Source: Micromonospora sp. LH3U1
Lineage (GTDB): Bacteria; Actinomycetota; Actinomycetes; Mycobacteriales; Micromonosporaceae
Reading direction: 5' to 3'
Length of the DNA stretch: 64,000 nucleotides
Assembly (NCBI RefSeq): GCF_028475105.1
Contig: NZ_CP116936.1
Coordinates: forward strand, 6,695,501 to 6,759,500
The notes below the pieces were generated by a model that was given only the letters and a program-made list of their open reading frames with translations, had not been told where the DNA came from and made no database searches. Position 1 is the stretch's first letter; each line of letters starts with the position of its first letter. The position numbers and the translations under genes are program-made. This document shows, one piece after another, positions 52,523 to 61,179 of the stretch.

Positions 52523-53694
52523 ACGACGGCAGCGGCTCCGCCGCCCTCCGCCGGCCGCTACGGCTCGGCGTTCTCGCTTCGGTGCTGACCGGGGTGCTGC
52601 TCCTGCTCTGTTGTACCGGCGGTACCGCCGCCTTCTTCCTCAGCGGGCTCGGCGGCGACGCGGAGGACGGAGATATGCTGGCCAACGAGGACTGCGGCCC
52701 TGTGCGGCCTGTGAACGTCACCGGCAAGTTGCCACGGTTCACCGAGTACGGCGACGCCCAGGTCCGCAACGCCGCGATCATCATCAAGGTCGGCCAGGAC
52801 ATGGGCGTGCCTTCGCGGGGATGGGTGATCGCCCTCGCCACCGCGATGCAGGAGTCCGGTCTGCGCAACCTGGCTAACAGCGGCGTGCCGGCGTCCCTGG
52901 CCCTGCCGCACGAGGGCGTCGGCGCGGACCACGACTCGCTGGGCCTGTTCCAGCAGCGGCCGGGGTGGGGATCGGTCGCCGAGCGGTTGAACCCCGCGTA
53001 CACGGCCCGCAAGTTCTACGAGAAGCTCGTCGGGGTGCAGGGCTGGGAACGTCGACCGCTGACCGCAGTCGCGCAACGGGTCCAGATCAGCGCCTATCCG
53101 GACGCGTACGCCAAGCACGAGGAGCTGGCCAGCCGGATCGTGAACGCGTTGTCCGGCGGCGCGGCCCGCACCATCGAAATCAACGGTAAGGCGGTGTGCG
53201 ATGCGGCCGAGCGTGGTCAGATCGCCGCCTCCGGCTGGACCGCCCCGATCCCTGGCGGCGTCGGCTCCGGGTTCCGGACCGCCAGTCGACCCAGCCACAA
53301 CGGCGTCGACATCGGAGCGGCCAAGGGCACCGAGATTCGCGCAGCGGCGACCGGCCGGGTGCTCGTCGCTCGTTGCGATCCGGACAGCAGGGGCCGGCTC
53401 GACTGCAACGTGGACGGGTACCCCGGTAAGGGCGGCTGTGGCTGGTTCGTCGACCTGCTGCACGCTGGCGGCTACATCACGCGGTACTGCCACATGGTGG
53501 TCCAGCCCCGCGTGCGGCCCGATCAGATGGTGGCGGCCGGCGAGGTGATCGGTCAGGTGGGCAGCAGCGGCAACTCCTCCGGCCCGCACCTGCACTTTGA
53601 AGTGCATCTACGCAACGACCGGTCCAGCCAGGGAGCCATCGACCCGAACCAGTTCATGCGCGGGCGGGGCGCCCCGCTGCGTCGCCCGGCATGA
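52519..53694 (+). CDS. Two-domain wall hydrolase: lysozyme-like plus M23 peptidase
   Basis: 391 aa, ATG overlapping the preceding stop (ATGA). A membrane helix ('GVLASVLTGVLLLLCCTGG'), a lytic-transglycosylase-like domain with Glu in 'ATAMQESGLRNLANSG' and 'SLGLFQQRPGWGSVAERLNP', and a C-terminal LytM/M23 endopeptidase with the zinc ligands in 'SHNGVDIGAAKGTEIRAAAT' and 'GNSSGPHLHFEVHLRNDRSS'. This is the VirB1-type tool for opening peptidoglycan at the secretion machine, and both activities look intact. Confidence 0.88.
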   Translation: MNDGSGSAALRRPLRLGVLASVLTGVLLLLCCTGGTAAFFLSGLGGDAEDGDMLANEDCGPVRPVNVTGKLPRFTEYGDAQVRNAAIIIKVGQDMGVPSRGWVIALATAMQESGLRNLANSGVPASLALPHEGVGADHDSLGLFQQRPGWGSVAERLNPAYTARKFYEKLVGVQGWERRPLTAVAQRVQISAYPDAYAKHEELASRIVNALSGGAARTIEINGKAVCDAAERGQIAASGWTAPIPGGVGSGFRTASRPSHNGVDIGAAKGTEIRAAATGRVLVARCDPDSRGRLDCNVDGYPGKGGCGWFVDLLHAGGYITRYCHMVVQPRVRPDQMVAAGEVIGQVGSSGNSSGPHLHFEVHLRNDRSSQGAIDPNQFMRGRGAPLRRPA

Positions 53695-53707
53695 GGTCAC
53701 CGAAGGC

Positions 53708-54307
53708 ATGAGCGGCCCCCTGCCGGACCCGTTCGCCGACCAGCCTGACTGGGCGCCTCGGCCACCCCGGCCACTGGCGATCGTGCCCGCCACCGACCGG
53801 GTGGAGCTGCGCGGGGGGCGGGTGCTGGTCGGTCTGCCAGGGCTGGGCTGGCGGGGCGACCTGCGGGCCGACGACCGGGTGGTGCAGGGCGCCCGGACGT
53901 ACGTGCCCGTGATCCCCGAGCACGAGTGGTACCGGGCCGAGGCTGAGCAGGTCGAGGTGTTCGCACCACTGGTACCGGTGGATCGAGTCTGGGTGGAGAC
54001 GGTCGGCAGCGGACCAGGGTCGGAGGGTGCCCGCGACACCGGCCTCCGGTTGGTCTCGCTGGACGGCCCGGCTCACCGGACCCCCACGCCCGTCATCGAG
54101 GCGGACGCCGTCACCGGGCGCAGGGTGGTGCACGTCGAGGGCGGTGTGGAGCACCGCGACCTACGAGCTGTCACTGAGACCTACTCGGGTGCCGAGGGGG
54201 ACATCTGCGTTCGGATCACACCCGAGGTGGAGTGGTACCGCTGGGCCTGGCGCGGCCAGTCACCTACGACCCTGGAAGTTCCGGTGCATCTCTTATGGAT
54301 CGAGTGA
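53708..54307 (+). CDS. Unknown soluble protein at the end of the secretion-like operon
   Basis: 199 aa from the ATG at 53708, GAAGG just upstream. Acidic and beta-rich by appearance ('VELRGGRVLVGLPGLGWRGD', 'ICVRITPEVEWYRWAWRGQS'), with two similar Trp-Tyr segments ('EHEWYRAEAEQVEV' and 'EVEWYRWAWRG'), maybe an internal duplication. No signal peptide. It follows the peptidase by 13 bases, so it is co-transcribed. No family recognised. Confidence 0.7.
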   Translation: MSGPLPDPFADQPDWAPRPPRPLAIVPATDRVELRGGRVLVGLPGLGWRGDLRADDRVVQGARTYVPVIPEHEWYRAEAEQVEVFAPLVPVDRVWVETVGSGPGSEGARDTGLRLVSLDGPAHRTPTPVIEADAVTGRRVVHVEGGVEHRDLRAVTETYSGAEGDICVRITPEVEWYRWAWRGQSPTTLEVPVHLLWIE

Positions 54308-54313
54308 CATCAG

Positions 54314-54874
54314 CTAGCCCAGTGTGCCGCCGCAGACTCGCCAGCCATCGCTATCCTCGACGACGCTGAACGTCCAGTCCTCTCGCCGACTGCTTCGAGG
54401 GACACCATCGGCTGACCCGGCAATGGTCAGCGTCGTGCCTACGGATTCTCCGTCACCAGACGGCGTGCGAGTAAGTGGGCCCCAACTGACTCGCACAGTG
54501 ACGCCAAACTTCGATTCTCGCTGCTCAGTCTCAACTCGGAGATCCCGAACGGCCTGAAGGTCGGCGCCACCCTCACAGGTGAAGAGGTCCGCTCTCGCGT
54601 CGTTGCGATCCACCAGAAATGCGCGGAGATAGTTGTCCACCACTACGTCGGGTGCGCTGCGATCCGGGGCTGCCGCGCGGTTGTACAGCACGTAGCCGGT
54701 GATGGCAGCGCCGATGCTGAGTAGAGCGAGCACCCCCGCGACGACGGTGAGCACGGTCCGAAACCGGCGGCGCGGCGGCTGTGGCGCCGGCGTTACCGGG
54801 GCCGGCGGTAGCTGCTCGTCGGGTGTCCGTTGGGCCGGTACGCGGGAGACCTGGGAACCGGCGGAGGGCTGCAC
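54314..54874 (-). CDS. Single-pass membrane protein, possible NTF2-like domain
   Basis: 186 aa from the GTG at 54874, with AGGAGG eight bases upstream; a GTG at 54883 abuts that site. Pro-rich N-terminus, helix 'VLTVVAGVLALLSIGAAITG', then a domain beginning 'PDVVVDNYLRAFLVDRNDAR' that resembles the DUF4878/NTF2-like group. Codon use and GC are lower than in its neighbours, which may mark a later arrival. The only leftward gene inside the 12.5-kb block. Confidence 0.7.
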   Translation of the reverse strand: MQPSAGSQVSRVPAQRTPDEQLPPAPVTPAPQPPRRRFRTVLTVVAGVLALLSIGAAITGYVLYNRAAAPDRSAPDVVVDNYLRAFLVDRNDARADLFTCEGGADLQAVRDLRVETEQRESKFGVTVRVSWGPLTRTPSGDGESVGTTLTIAGSADGVPRSSRREDWTFSVVEDSDGWRVCGGTLG

Positions 54875-55077
54875 TGATTCCACCTCCTGAAGTTATCCGC
54901 TGGACGCCCCGGAGCCAATGCCTCAGATCCAGCGGATCGTGACGGACCCCTCCCCACCGGTGAGATCCACGACAACACCGGCGCATTGCCGAGGCGCCTA
55001 CCGGAGGAGCGGACTCGGCTGGGATACCGTCTTGCTCGGGGAGGGGTTGCCAACCTCGGGCAGAGGGGGTGGACGCG

Positions 55078-57630
55078 GTGGCCGGTCCGAAGGCACGCAC
55101 GAACCGCGCCGCAGCCCTGCATCGTCGCGCCGCGGCCGTTGCGACCGCCGCCGCTGGGATCCTCGACGAGACCCGGCCGGCTCCGGCCGATCAGCGCCGT
55201 CAGTACGAGGTGGCCGACCGCTTGCGGGCGGTTGCGGCACGGCTGGCTCCGGGTTGGTCGGGCGCGACACTGGACTCGCTCACCGTGGGCTCGCCGGCGG
55301 GTGATGGCCCTCCGCCGTTCGTCCGGGTCGGCACGGCGGCGCCGTTGGATGACGCCCGTTTCCCCGCATTGGTGCCACTGCTCGGCACCGGTCATCTGAG
55401 TGTGGACGCTGACGCCCGGGAGCCACGGGTGGCGGGGTTGCTCCGGGCCGTACTTCTGCGGTTGCTGGGTGCGACGCCGGCGGGCGCGCTGCTGGTTCGC
55501 GCGGTGGATGCCACCGGCGCCGTGTTGACGCCGTTCGGCGCGCTCGGTGATGCTGGCCTGCTGCCGCCGCCCGCGGTGGACGTGGCGGGTCTGCGCGCGG
55601 TGCTGACCGAGGCGGAGCAGTGGGTCACGCCGGGCGCGAGCGGGCGGCGCCGCCACGACCGTACGTTGTTGCTGGTGATCGCCGCACTGCCGGAGCCGAC
55701 CGGCACGACCGATCTGGCGCGCATTGAGGCGTTGGCCGAGCAGGGGCCGGCCGCAGGGCTGCACCTGGTGGTGGCCGGTTGGCCTCCCGCCGGCCCGTAC
55801 GCGGCCCGGGCGCCGTTGCCGAACACCACGCCTCTGGCGCTGCGCAACGCGTACGCGCTGCTCGGTGACCCGCCGGGGGCGTCCTTCGCCAGCCCGGGCG
55901 CCGATCCGCCGGGCGGGTTGAACTCACCGGTCTTCGTCGAGTCGGACCCACCGGCCGAGTTGGTCGACGCGGTCTGTCGGCGGCTCGCTGAGCAGGTGGA
56001 GGCGGGTTCCCGGTTGGCGTTGGCGGCTCTGCTGCCGCCGACGGGTGAGCGGCTGTGGGAGTCGGATTCCGCGGAGGGGCTGACCACGACGGTTGGTGAT
56101 GCCGGGGGACGGTCGGTGCCGCTGGGCTTCACCGAGCTGACCCCGCACTGGCTGGTCAGCGGCCGGTCGGCGGCGGGCCGCGCGGCGTTCCTGACCACCG
56201 CGCTGCTCAGCCTGGCCGCCCGGTACGGCCCGGACGAGCTGGCGTTCTACCTGGTGGATCTCGGCGATGGTGAGTCCTTCGTGGAGTTCCTGCAGACGGA
56301 GCGGGACCGGTCGTGGATTCCGCAGGTGCGCGCGGCCGCGATGGCCGCCGACCGGGAGTACGTCCGGGACCTGCTCGACGAGTTGACGGCCGAGGTGCAG
56401 CGCCGGACGGAGGCCGGGGCGCGGGCTGGCGGGCAACGCTTCGCTGAGCTGCGTCAGCACCAGCCGCTGCCGCGGATCGTCTGTGTGTTGGACAATGTGC
56501 CGCTGCTCTTCGCCGAGCGGGACCGGCTGGCCACTGAGGTTGCCGCCCAGTTGGACGGGCTGGCTCGGGCCGGTCGGGCGTACGGCGTGCACCTGGTGTT
56601 GGCCGGTGCGGGCGAGCTGGGCCTGAGTGCGCGCGCGGATGCCGGTCATCGGGATTCGGTGCTGGGGCAGTTCCCGGTGCGGGTGGCGCTGCCGGGCGGC
56701 AGCCCGGTGCTGGAGCCGACGAACGACTCGGCCGCCGGCCTGCCGGTGGGCAGCGCGGTGGTGAACACCGCTGGCGGGCTCGGCGGCCCCCGGGGTGCGA
56801 CCCGAGGTCACGAACGGCTGATCCGTCACCCCGACCCGCAGGACCACCCGGAGGTGGTGGAGGAGCTGCGGCACGAGCTGTGGGCGGCCCGGCCGGCCGG
56901 TTCGGTGCCGCCGGTGGTCTTCGCCGGGTACGCCCGGCCGCTGCTGGGCAACGATCCGCGACACCGGGCGGCGCTGGCGGGGCAGGCACATGGGCCGGCG
57001 GCCCTACTGGGCCGGGCGGTGGACGTGGCCCGCTCGACGGTCGCCGTGCCGTTGGGGCCGGCGGCCGGGCGCAACCTCGCGGTGCTGGGGTCCTGCGCTG
57101 CGGCGGGCGGGCTGCTGGCGACGGCGGCCCGGAGCACAGCGGACCACCATTCGCCGGGCACCGCCCGCTTCCTGGTGGCGGCACCGGACCCGGGCTCACG
57201 AGCGCTCGCGGAGGCGTTGACGGCGGAGTTGGCGACCCGCCATTCGGCCGAGATGGTGGATCTTCCGACGCTGCTCGCGGACACCTCCGACGAGCTGCCG
57301 ACCTATCTGGTGGTCTTCGGGCTGGACCGGCCGGGCCCTCGGGAGCTGGCGGTGGACCAGCTGCGCGCGTTGCTGCGGGACGGCCCGCCGGCGGGGAGAC
57401 ACCTGCTGGGCTGGTGGCGGGCGGTGCCGCCGTTCGCCGCGCTGCTCGATCCTGCGGGCGAGGTCGACAAGCTGACCGCCGTGGCCGTGCTGGACGTGCC
57501 GGTCGCGCAACTGGCCGCGGTCTTCGGTCGGCCGGTGGAGTGGCGGGTTCGCCCCGACCGCGCGGTGCTCTGGGACGGTCCGGACGAGCGGGGCACGGTC
57601 CTGGTGCCGTTCGCCGACGAGGCCGGGTGA
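55078..57630 (+). CDS. FtsK/EccC-like protein with degenerate ATPase sites
   Basis: 850 aa from the GTG at 55078, with GAGGGGG upstream (55069 is possible). Two FtsK/SpoIIIE-like domains in tandem. In the first, the P-loop position reads 'LVSGRSAAGRAA' (about residue 362) without GK(S/T), and the Walker B position 'IVCVLDNVPLLF' (about 472) lacks the Glu. In the second, 'LAVLGSCAAAGGLLAT' (about 667) is also degenerate. So it is probably a structural pseudo-ATPase, like the inactive domains of EccC. 'YLVDLGDGESFVEFLQ' fits the family core. Followed five bases later by a membrane partner. Confidence 0.75.
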   Translation: MAGPKARTNRAAALHRRAAAVATAAAGILDETRPAPADQRRQYEVADRLRAVAARLAPGWSGATLDSLTVGSPAGDGPPPFVRVGTAAPLDDARFPALVPLLGTGHLSVDADAREPRVAGLLRAVLLRLLGATPAGALLVRAVDATGAVLTPFGALGDAGLLPPPAVDVAGLRAVLTEAEQWVTPGASGRRRHDRTLLLVIAALPEPTGTTDLARIEALAEQGPAAGLHLVVAGWPPAGPYAARAPLPNTTPLALRNAYALLGDPPGASFASPGADPPGGLNSPVFVESDPPAELVDAVCRRLAEQVEAGSRLALAALLPPTGERLWESDSAEGLTTTVGDAGGRSVPLGFTELTPHWLVSGRSAAGRAAFLTTALLSLAARYGPDELAFYLVDLGDGESFVEFLQTERDRSWIPQVRAAAMAADREYVRDLLDELTAEVQRRTEAGARAGGQRFAELRQHQPLPRIVCVLDNVPLLFAERDRLATEVAAQLDGLARAGRAYGVHLVLAGAGELGLSARADAGHRDSVLGQFPVRVALPGGSPVLEPTNDSAAGLPVGSAVVNTAGGLGGPRGATRGHERLIRHPDPQDHPEVVEELRHELWAARPAGSVPPVVFAGYARPLLGNDPRHRAALAGQAHGPAALLGRAVDVARSTVAVPLGPAAGRNLAVLGSCAAAGGLLATAARSTADHHSPGTARFLVAAPDPGSRALAEALTAELATRHSAEMVDLPTLLADTSDELPTYLVVFGLDRPGPRELAVDQLRALLRDGPPAGRHLLGWWRAVPPFAALLDPAGEVDKLTAVAVLDVPVAQLAAVFGRPVEWRVRPDRAVLWDGPDERGTVLVPFADEAG

Positions 57631-57634
57631 TCCG

Positions 57635-58378
57635 GTGGTGCGGGCGGTGGGTGACGAGATGAGTCCGAACGCGACGGTGACCGGGCCGGGGCGGCAGCGG
57701 GCCGCTGCGGCGAGCGAGGGCGCTCCGCCAGCGGCGGTCGAGCCCAGCACGGCCTGGGCGGAGTACCTCGCCGCGGCTCGTCAGTTGGACGGGGTTCGCC
57801 GCAGCGCGGCTGCCGCAGCTGGTGAGCAGGCCCGGTCGGCGGAGGCCGCCCGGGAGGAGCTGACGGTGGTCCGCACCGGGCTGGCGAGCCAGCAGGAACG
57901 GCTGCGTGAGTTGGGCGTACCGGCGATCTCTCTGGTGCCGTCGCCGCCGGAGCTGACCGAGGCGGCCCGGTCGATGGCGGGCGGCCCGGCGGCCGTGCTG
58001 GCGGCGCTGCGGGCCGCGCGGGGCCGGGCCGAGGCGGCGGACGCGGCCTTGGCGGCGCGCCGCCGGTTCCGGCCGGGATCCTGGCCCGCGCCGGCGCGCA
58101 ACCTCCTGGTGTACGGGCCGTTTGCGCTGCTGGTGCCGCTGATCCAGGTCGCGGTGTACGCGGCGACGGGGGTGGGGCCGGCCAGTGTGGCGGCGCTGAT
58201 CTGCGGGCTGCCGATGCCGGCGGTCGCGTTCGTCGCCGGTTGGGTGGCCATCGGGCGGTTGTTCCGCGTCAGCCCTGCCGAGCGGCTCGACCGGACGGTG
58301 CGCTTCGGCGCGCTGGTGTGCCTGGTGCCGGCGGTGCTGGTCACGGCTGGCCTGCTGCTGGCCCTGCTCGCTGGGTGA
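57635..58378 (+). CDS. Coiled-coil membrane protein paired with the FtsK-like gene
   Basis: 247 aa from the GTG at 57635 (ATG 57659 is an alternative). Residues about 30-150 are an Ala/Glu/Arg-rich helix likely to coil ('RSAAAAAGEQARSAEAAREE', 'AAVLAALRAARGRAEAADAA'), then three membrane helices ('NLLVYGPFALLVPLIQVAVY', 'MPAVAFVAGWVAIGRLF', 'FGALVCLVPAVLVTAGLLLA'). It follows the FtsK-like gene by four bases, so it probably anchors that protein. No family recognised. Confidence 0.72.
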   Translation: MVRAVGDEMSPNATVTGPGRQRAAAASEGAPPAAVEPSTAWAEYLAAARQLDGVRRSAAAAAGEQARSAEAAREELTVVRTGLASQQERLRELGVPAISLVPSPPELTEAARSMAGGPAAVLAALRAARGRAEAADAALAARRRFRPGSWPAPARNLLVYGPFALLVPLIQVAVYAATGVGPASVAALICGLPMPAVAFVAGWVAIGRLFRVSPAERLDRTVRFGALVCLVPAVLVTAGLLLALLAG

Positions 58379-58405
58379 CCAGCCCTGGGAGGACGGGTGC
58401 GCGAA

Positions 58406-58425
58406 CGGGACGGCCGGCCGTCCCG
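58406..58425. terminator. 20-bp perfect palindrome between convergent genes
   Basis: CGGGACGGCCGGCCGTCCCG lies between the stop of the coiled-coil gene (58378) and the stop of folE (58460). Folded, it gives an 8-bp stem with a 4-base loop. A bidirectional terminator is the simple reading. Confidence 0.6.
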
Positions 58426-58459
58426 CAAGGGTGTCGGCCGGCCGTGGTGCATCGAAGTG

Positions 58460-59077
58460 TCAGCGGGGGATGATCAGCGCCATCGCCTCGGCCCGCGACT
58501 TGGAGTCCGTCTGCAGGATGCCGCGTACCGCTGACGTGATGGTCCTGGCACCGGATTTCTGGATGCCGCGCATCGCCATGCACATGTGCTCGCAGTTGAG
58601 CACGACGACGACGCCGCGCGGTGCGAGTTTGCTCATCAGCAGGTCGGCGACCTGCGAGGTGAGCCGCTCCTGCACCTGGGGCCGGCGGGCGAAGACCTCG
58701 ACCAGTCGCGCCAGCTTGGACAGGCCGGTGATCCGCCCGTCCGGGCCGGGGATGTAGCCGATGTGCGCGCTGCCGCGGAACGGCAGCAGGTGGTGCTCAC
58801 AGAGGCTCATCACGTCGATGTCGCGGACGATCACCAGCTCTTCGTGGTTGGCCTCGAAGGTGGTGCTGAGCACCTGGGCCGGGTCGACCCGCAGACCGGC
58901 GAAGAGCTCGGCGTACGCGCGGGCGACCCGGGCCGGGGTCTGCTGGAGCCCGTCGCGGTCCGGGTCCTCGCCGACCGCGATCAGGATCTCGCGGACGGCC
59001 TTCTCGATCCGGCCGAGGTCGACGGCGTCCTCGACGGGGCGGCCGGTCAGCTTGCCGCTGATCAGCCGCGCGGCCAC
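58460..59077 (-). CDS. folE: GTP cyclohydrolase I
   Basis: First enzyme of pterin/folate synthesis: GTP to dihydroneopterin triphosphate. 205 aa: 'LQQTPARVARAYAELFAGLR', the zinc and catalytic region 'VMSLCEHHLLPFRGSAHIGY', 'LSKLARLVEVFARRPQVQER' and 'VLNCEHMCMAMRGIQKSG'. The GTG at 59077 has no good ribosome site; the frame is open further upstream to the ftsH stop without ATG or GTG, so the start is uncertain. Separated from its partners folP, folB and folK by 13 kb. Confidence 0.95.
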   Translation of the reverse strand: MAARLISGKLTGRPVEDAVDLGRIEKAVREILIAVGEDPDRDGLQQTPARVARAYAELFAGLRVDPAQVLSTTFEANHEELVIVRDIDVMSLCEHHLLPFRGSAHIGYIPGPDGRITGLSKLARLVEVFARRPQVQERLTSQVADLLMSKLAPRGVVVVLNCEHMCMAMRGIQKSGARTITSAVRGILQTDSKSRAEAMALIIPR

Positions 59078-59116
59078 GTAGTCCAGCTCGTCGTCGCCGT
59101 CGGGTTCGGTCGCGGA

Positions 59117-59150
59117 GACGGCCAGCTCCCGATGTGGGGAGCTGGCCGTC
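59117..59150 (-). terminator. Hairpin between ftsH and folE
   Basis: Perfect 14-bp arms GACGGCCAGCTCCC/GGGAGCTGGCCGTC with a 6-base loop, beginning 11 bases after the ftsH stop. It lacks a T-run but is strong enough to stop or process the ftsH transcript before folE. Confidence 0.72.
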
Positions 59151-59160
59151 GGGTCGTTGC

Positions 59161-61179
59161 TCAGTGCGTGCCGTCCGAGTTGTTGGACGGCGCGCCGCCG
59201 CCGACCGACGCCTGCGCGCCGTCGGCTTCGGCCTGCGCCTTGAGCTTGTCCTTCTCCGCAGGGGTGAGCACGGGCGGCTCGGTGGAGGGCTGGCGCTTGC
59301 CGAAGCCGTTGTACGGCGCCAGCGGCGGGCGCTTGACCACCCGGGAGCAGATCCGCGCCATGTCGGCCGTGGAGAGGGTTTCCTTCTCCATCAGCTCGAG
59401 CACGATGTTGTCCAGGACGTCCCGGTATTCCACCAGGATCTCCCAGGCCTCGTCGTGCGCCAGCTCGACCAGTGCCCGCATCTCGCCGTCGATCTCGGCG
59501 GCCACCGAGTCCGAGTAGTCCCGCTCGTGGCCCATGTTGCGGCCGAGGAACGGCTCGTCTCCGCTGGTGCCGTACTTGATCGCGCCGAGCTTGGAGCTCA
59601 TGCCGTACTGGGTGATCATCGCGCGGGCCAGTTGGGTGGCCTTCTCGATGTCATTGCCGGCACCGGTGGTGGGCTCGTGGAAGACGAGTTCCTCGGCGGC
59701 CCGACCGCCCAGCGCGTACGCCAGGGTGTCGATCATCTCGGCGCGCGTCTGGGTGTACTTGTCTTCGGTCGGGAGCACCAGGGTGTGGCCCAGCGAGCGA
59801 CCACGGGACAGGATCGTCACCTTGTGCACCGGCGCGGCGTGCGGCAGCGCCCAGGCGACCAGCGCGTGCCCACCCTCGTGGTACGCGGTGATCTTCTTTT
59901 CCTGGTCGCTCATCACGCGGGTCCGTCGCTGCGGACCTGCGATCACCCGGTCGATCGACTCTTCCAGCGAGTCGTTGGTGATCGCCCGCTGGTCCTTGCG
60001 GGCGGTGAGCAGGGCCGACTCGTTGATCACGTTGGCCAGGTCGGCGCCGCTGAAGCCCGGGGTCCGTCGCGCCACCGCGTCGAGGTCGACGTCGGGGGTG
60101 AACGGCTTGCCCTTGGCGTGCACCCGCAGGATGGCCTTGCGACCCTCCATGTCGGGGGCGTCCACCGGGATCTGCCGGTCGAACCGGCCCGGGCGCAGCA
60201 GCGCCGGGTCGAGGATGTCCGGCCGGTTGGTGGCCGCGATCAGGATGACCCCGCCCTTGGTGTCGAAGCCGTCCATCTCGACGAGCAGCTGGTTGAGCGT
60301 CTGCTCGCGCTCGTCGTGACCGCCGCCCATGCCGGCACCTCGGTGCCGGCCGACGGCGTCGATCTCGTCGACGAAGACGATCGCCGGGGCGTTCGCCTTG
60401 GCCTGCTCGAACAGGTCACGGACCCGACTGGCGCCGACACCGACGAACATCTCCACGAAGTCGGAGCCGGAGATGGAGTAGAACGGCACCCCGGCCTCGC
60501 CGGCGACCGCGCGGGCCAGCAGCGTCTTGCCGGTACCGGGAGGGCCGAAGAGCAGTACGCCCTTCGGAATCTTGGCGCCCAGAGCCTGGTACTTCGCAGG
60601 GTTCTGCAGGAAGTCCTTGATCTCGTACAGCTCCTCGACGGCCTCCTCGGCACCCGCGACGTCCGCGAAGGTCGTCTTCGGAGTGTCCTTGGTGATCATC
60701 TTCGCCTTGGACTTGCCGAAGTTGAGCACCCGGGAGCCGCCGCCCTGCATCTGCGACATGAAGAACAGCAGCAGGAGGACGAGCAGCGCGATCGGCAGCA
60801 GGTTGACCAGCAGGCTCACCCAGATGCTGTCCGACGAGACCTTGGCGTCGGCCGGGCCGGTGACCCGGTTGGCCGCCTTGGCGTCCAGCACCTCGTTCCA
60901 GACCTGGTCGCCAGCCTGGTACGGGAATTGGGCCTCGATCTTGTTGGTCTCGGTCTTACCGAACTTGGTCTTCTCGGCCAGGTCGAGCTGGAGCGTCTGC
61001 TCCTTGTCCTGGAAGACGACCTTGTTGATCTTGGCAGTGTGCAGCTGATCGAGCGCAACGGAAGTGTCCACGCGGTGGTAGCTGGGACCAGCGGTGAACA
61101 GCTGACTGAGCACAACGGCGCCGAGGATGACCAGGATGATCCAGACCACCGGTCGGCGGAAGAAACGCGTACGTTCCAT
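59161..61179 (-). CDS. ftsH: ATP-dependent zinc metalloprotease FtsH
   Basis: Membrane quality-control protease. 672 aa: helix 'PVVWIILVILGAVVLSQLF', an external domain, second helix ending 'IALLVLLLLFFMSQMQGGG', AAA+ domain with Walker A 'GPPGTGKTLLARAVAGEAG', Walker B 'IVFVDEIDAVGRHRG' and the second region of homology 'ATNRPDILDPALLRPGRFD', then the protease HExxH in 'AYHEGGHALVAWAL'. The C-terminus is a disordered Ala/Gly/Ser tail. Lies between hpt and folE as in other actinobacteria. Confidence 0.97.
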   Translation of the reverse strand: MERTRFFRRPVVWIILVILGAVVLSQLFTAGPSYHRVDTSVALDQLHTAKINKVVFQDKEQTLQLDLAEKTKFGKTETNKIEAQFPYQAGDQVWNEVLDAKAANRVTGPADAKVSSDSIWVSLLVNLLPIALLVLLLLFFMSQMQGGGSRVLNFGKSKAKMITKDTPKTTFADVAGAEEAVEELYEIKDFLQNPAKYQALGAKIPKGVLLFGPPGTGKTLLARAVAGEAGVPFYSISGSDFVEMFVGVGASRVRDLFEQAKANAPAIVFVDEIDAVGRHRGAGMGGGHDEREQTLNQLLVEMDGFDTKGGVILIAATNRPDILDPALLRPGRFDRQIPVDAPDMEGRKAILRVHAKGKPFTPDVDLDAVARRTPGFSGADLANVINESALLTARKDQRAITNDSLEESIDRVIAGPQRRTRVMSDQEKKITAYHEGGHALVAWALPHAAPVHKVTILSRGRSLGHTLVLPTEDKYTQTRAEMIDTLAYALGGRAAEELVFHEPTTGAGNDIEKATQLARAMITQYGMSSKLGAIKYGTSGDEPFLGRNMGHERDYSDSVAAEIDGEMRALVELAHDEAWEILVEYRDVLDNIVLELMEKETLSTADMARICSRVVKRPPLAPYNGFGKRQPSTEPPVLTPAEKDKLKAQAEADGAQASVGGGAPSNNSDGTH

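Noticed and set aside
45473..58459. Integrative conjugative element
   Set aside because: No integrase, relaxase, coupling protein, tRNA target or flanking direct repeats; GC content and codon use match the chromosome.
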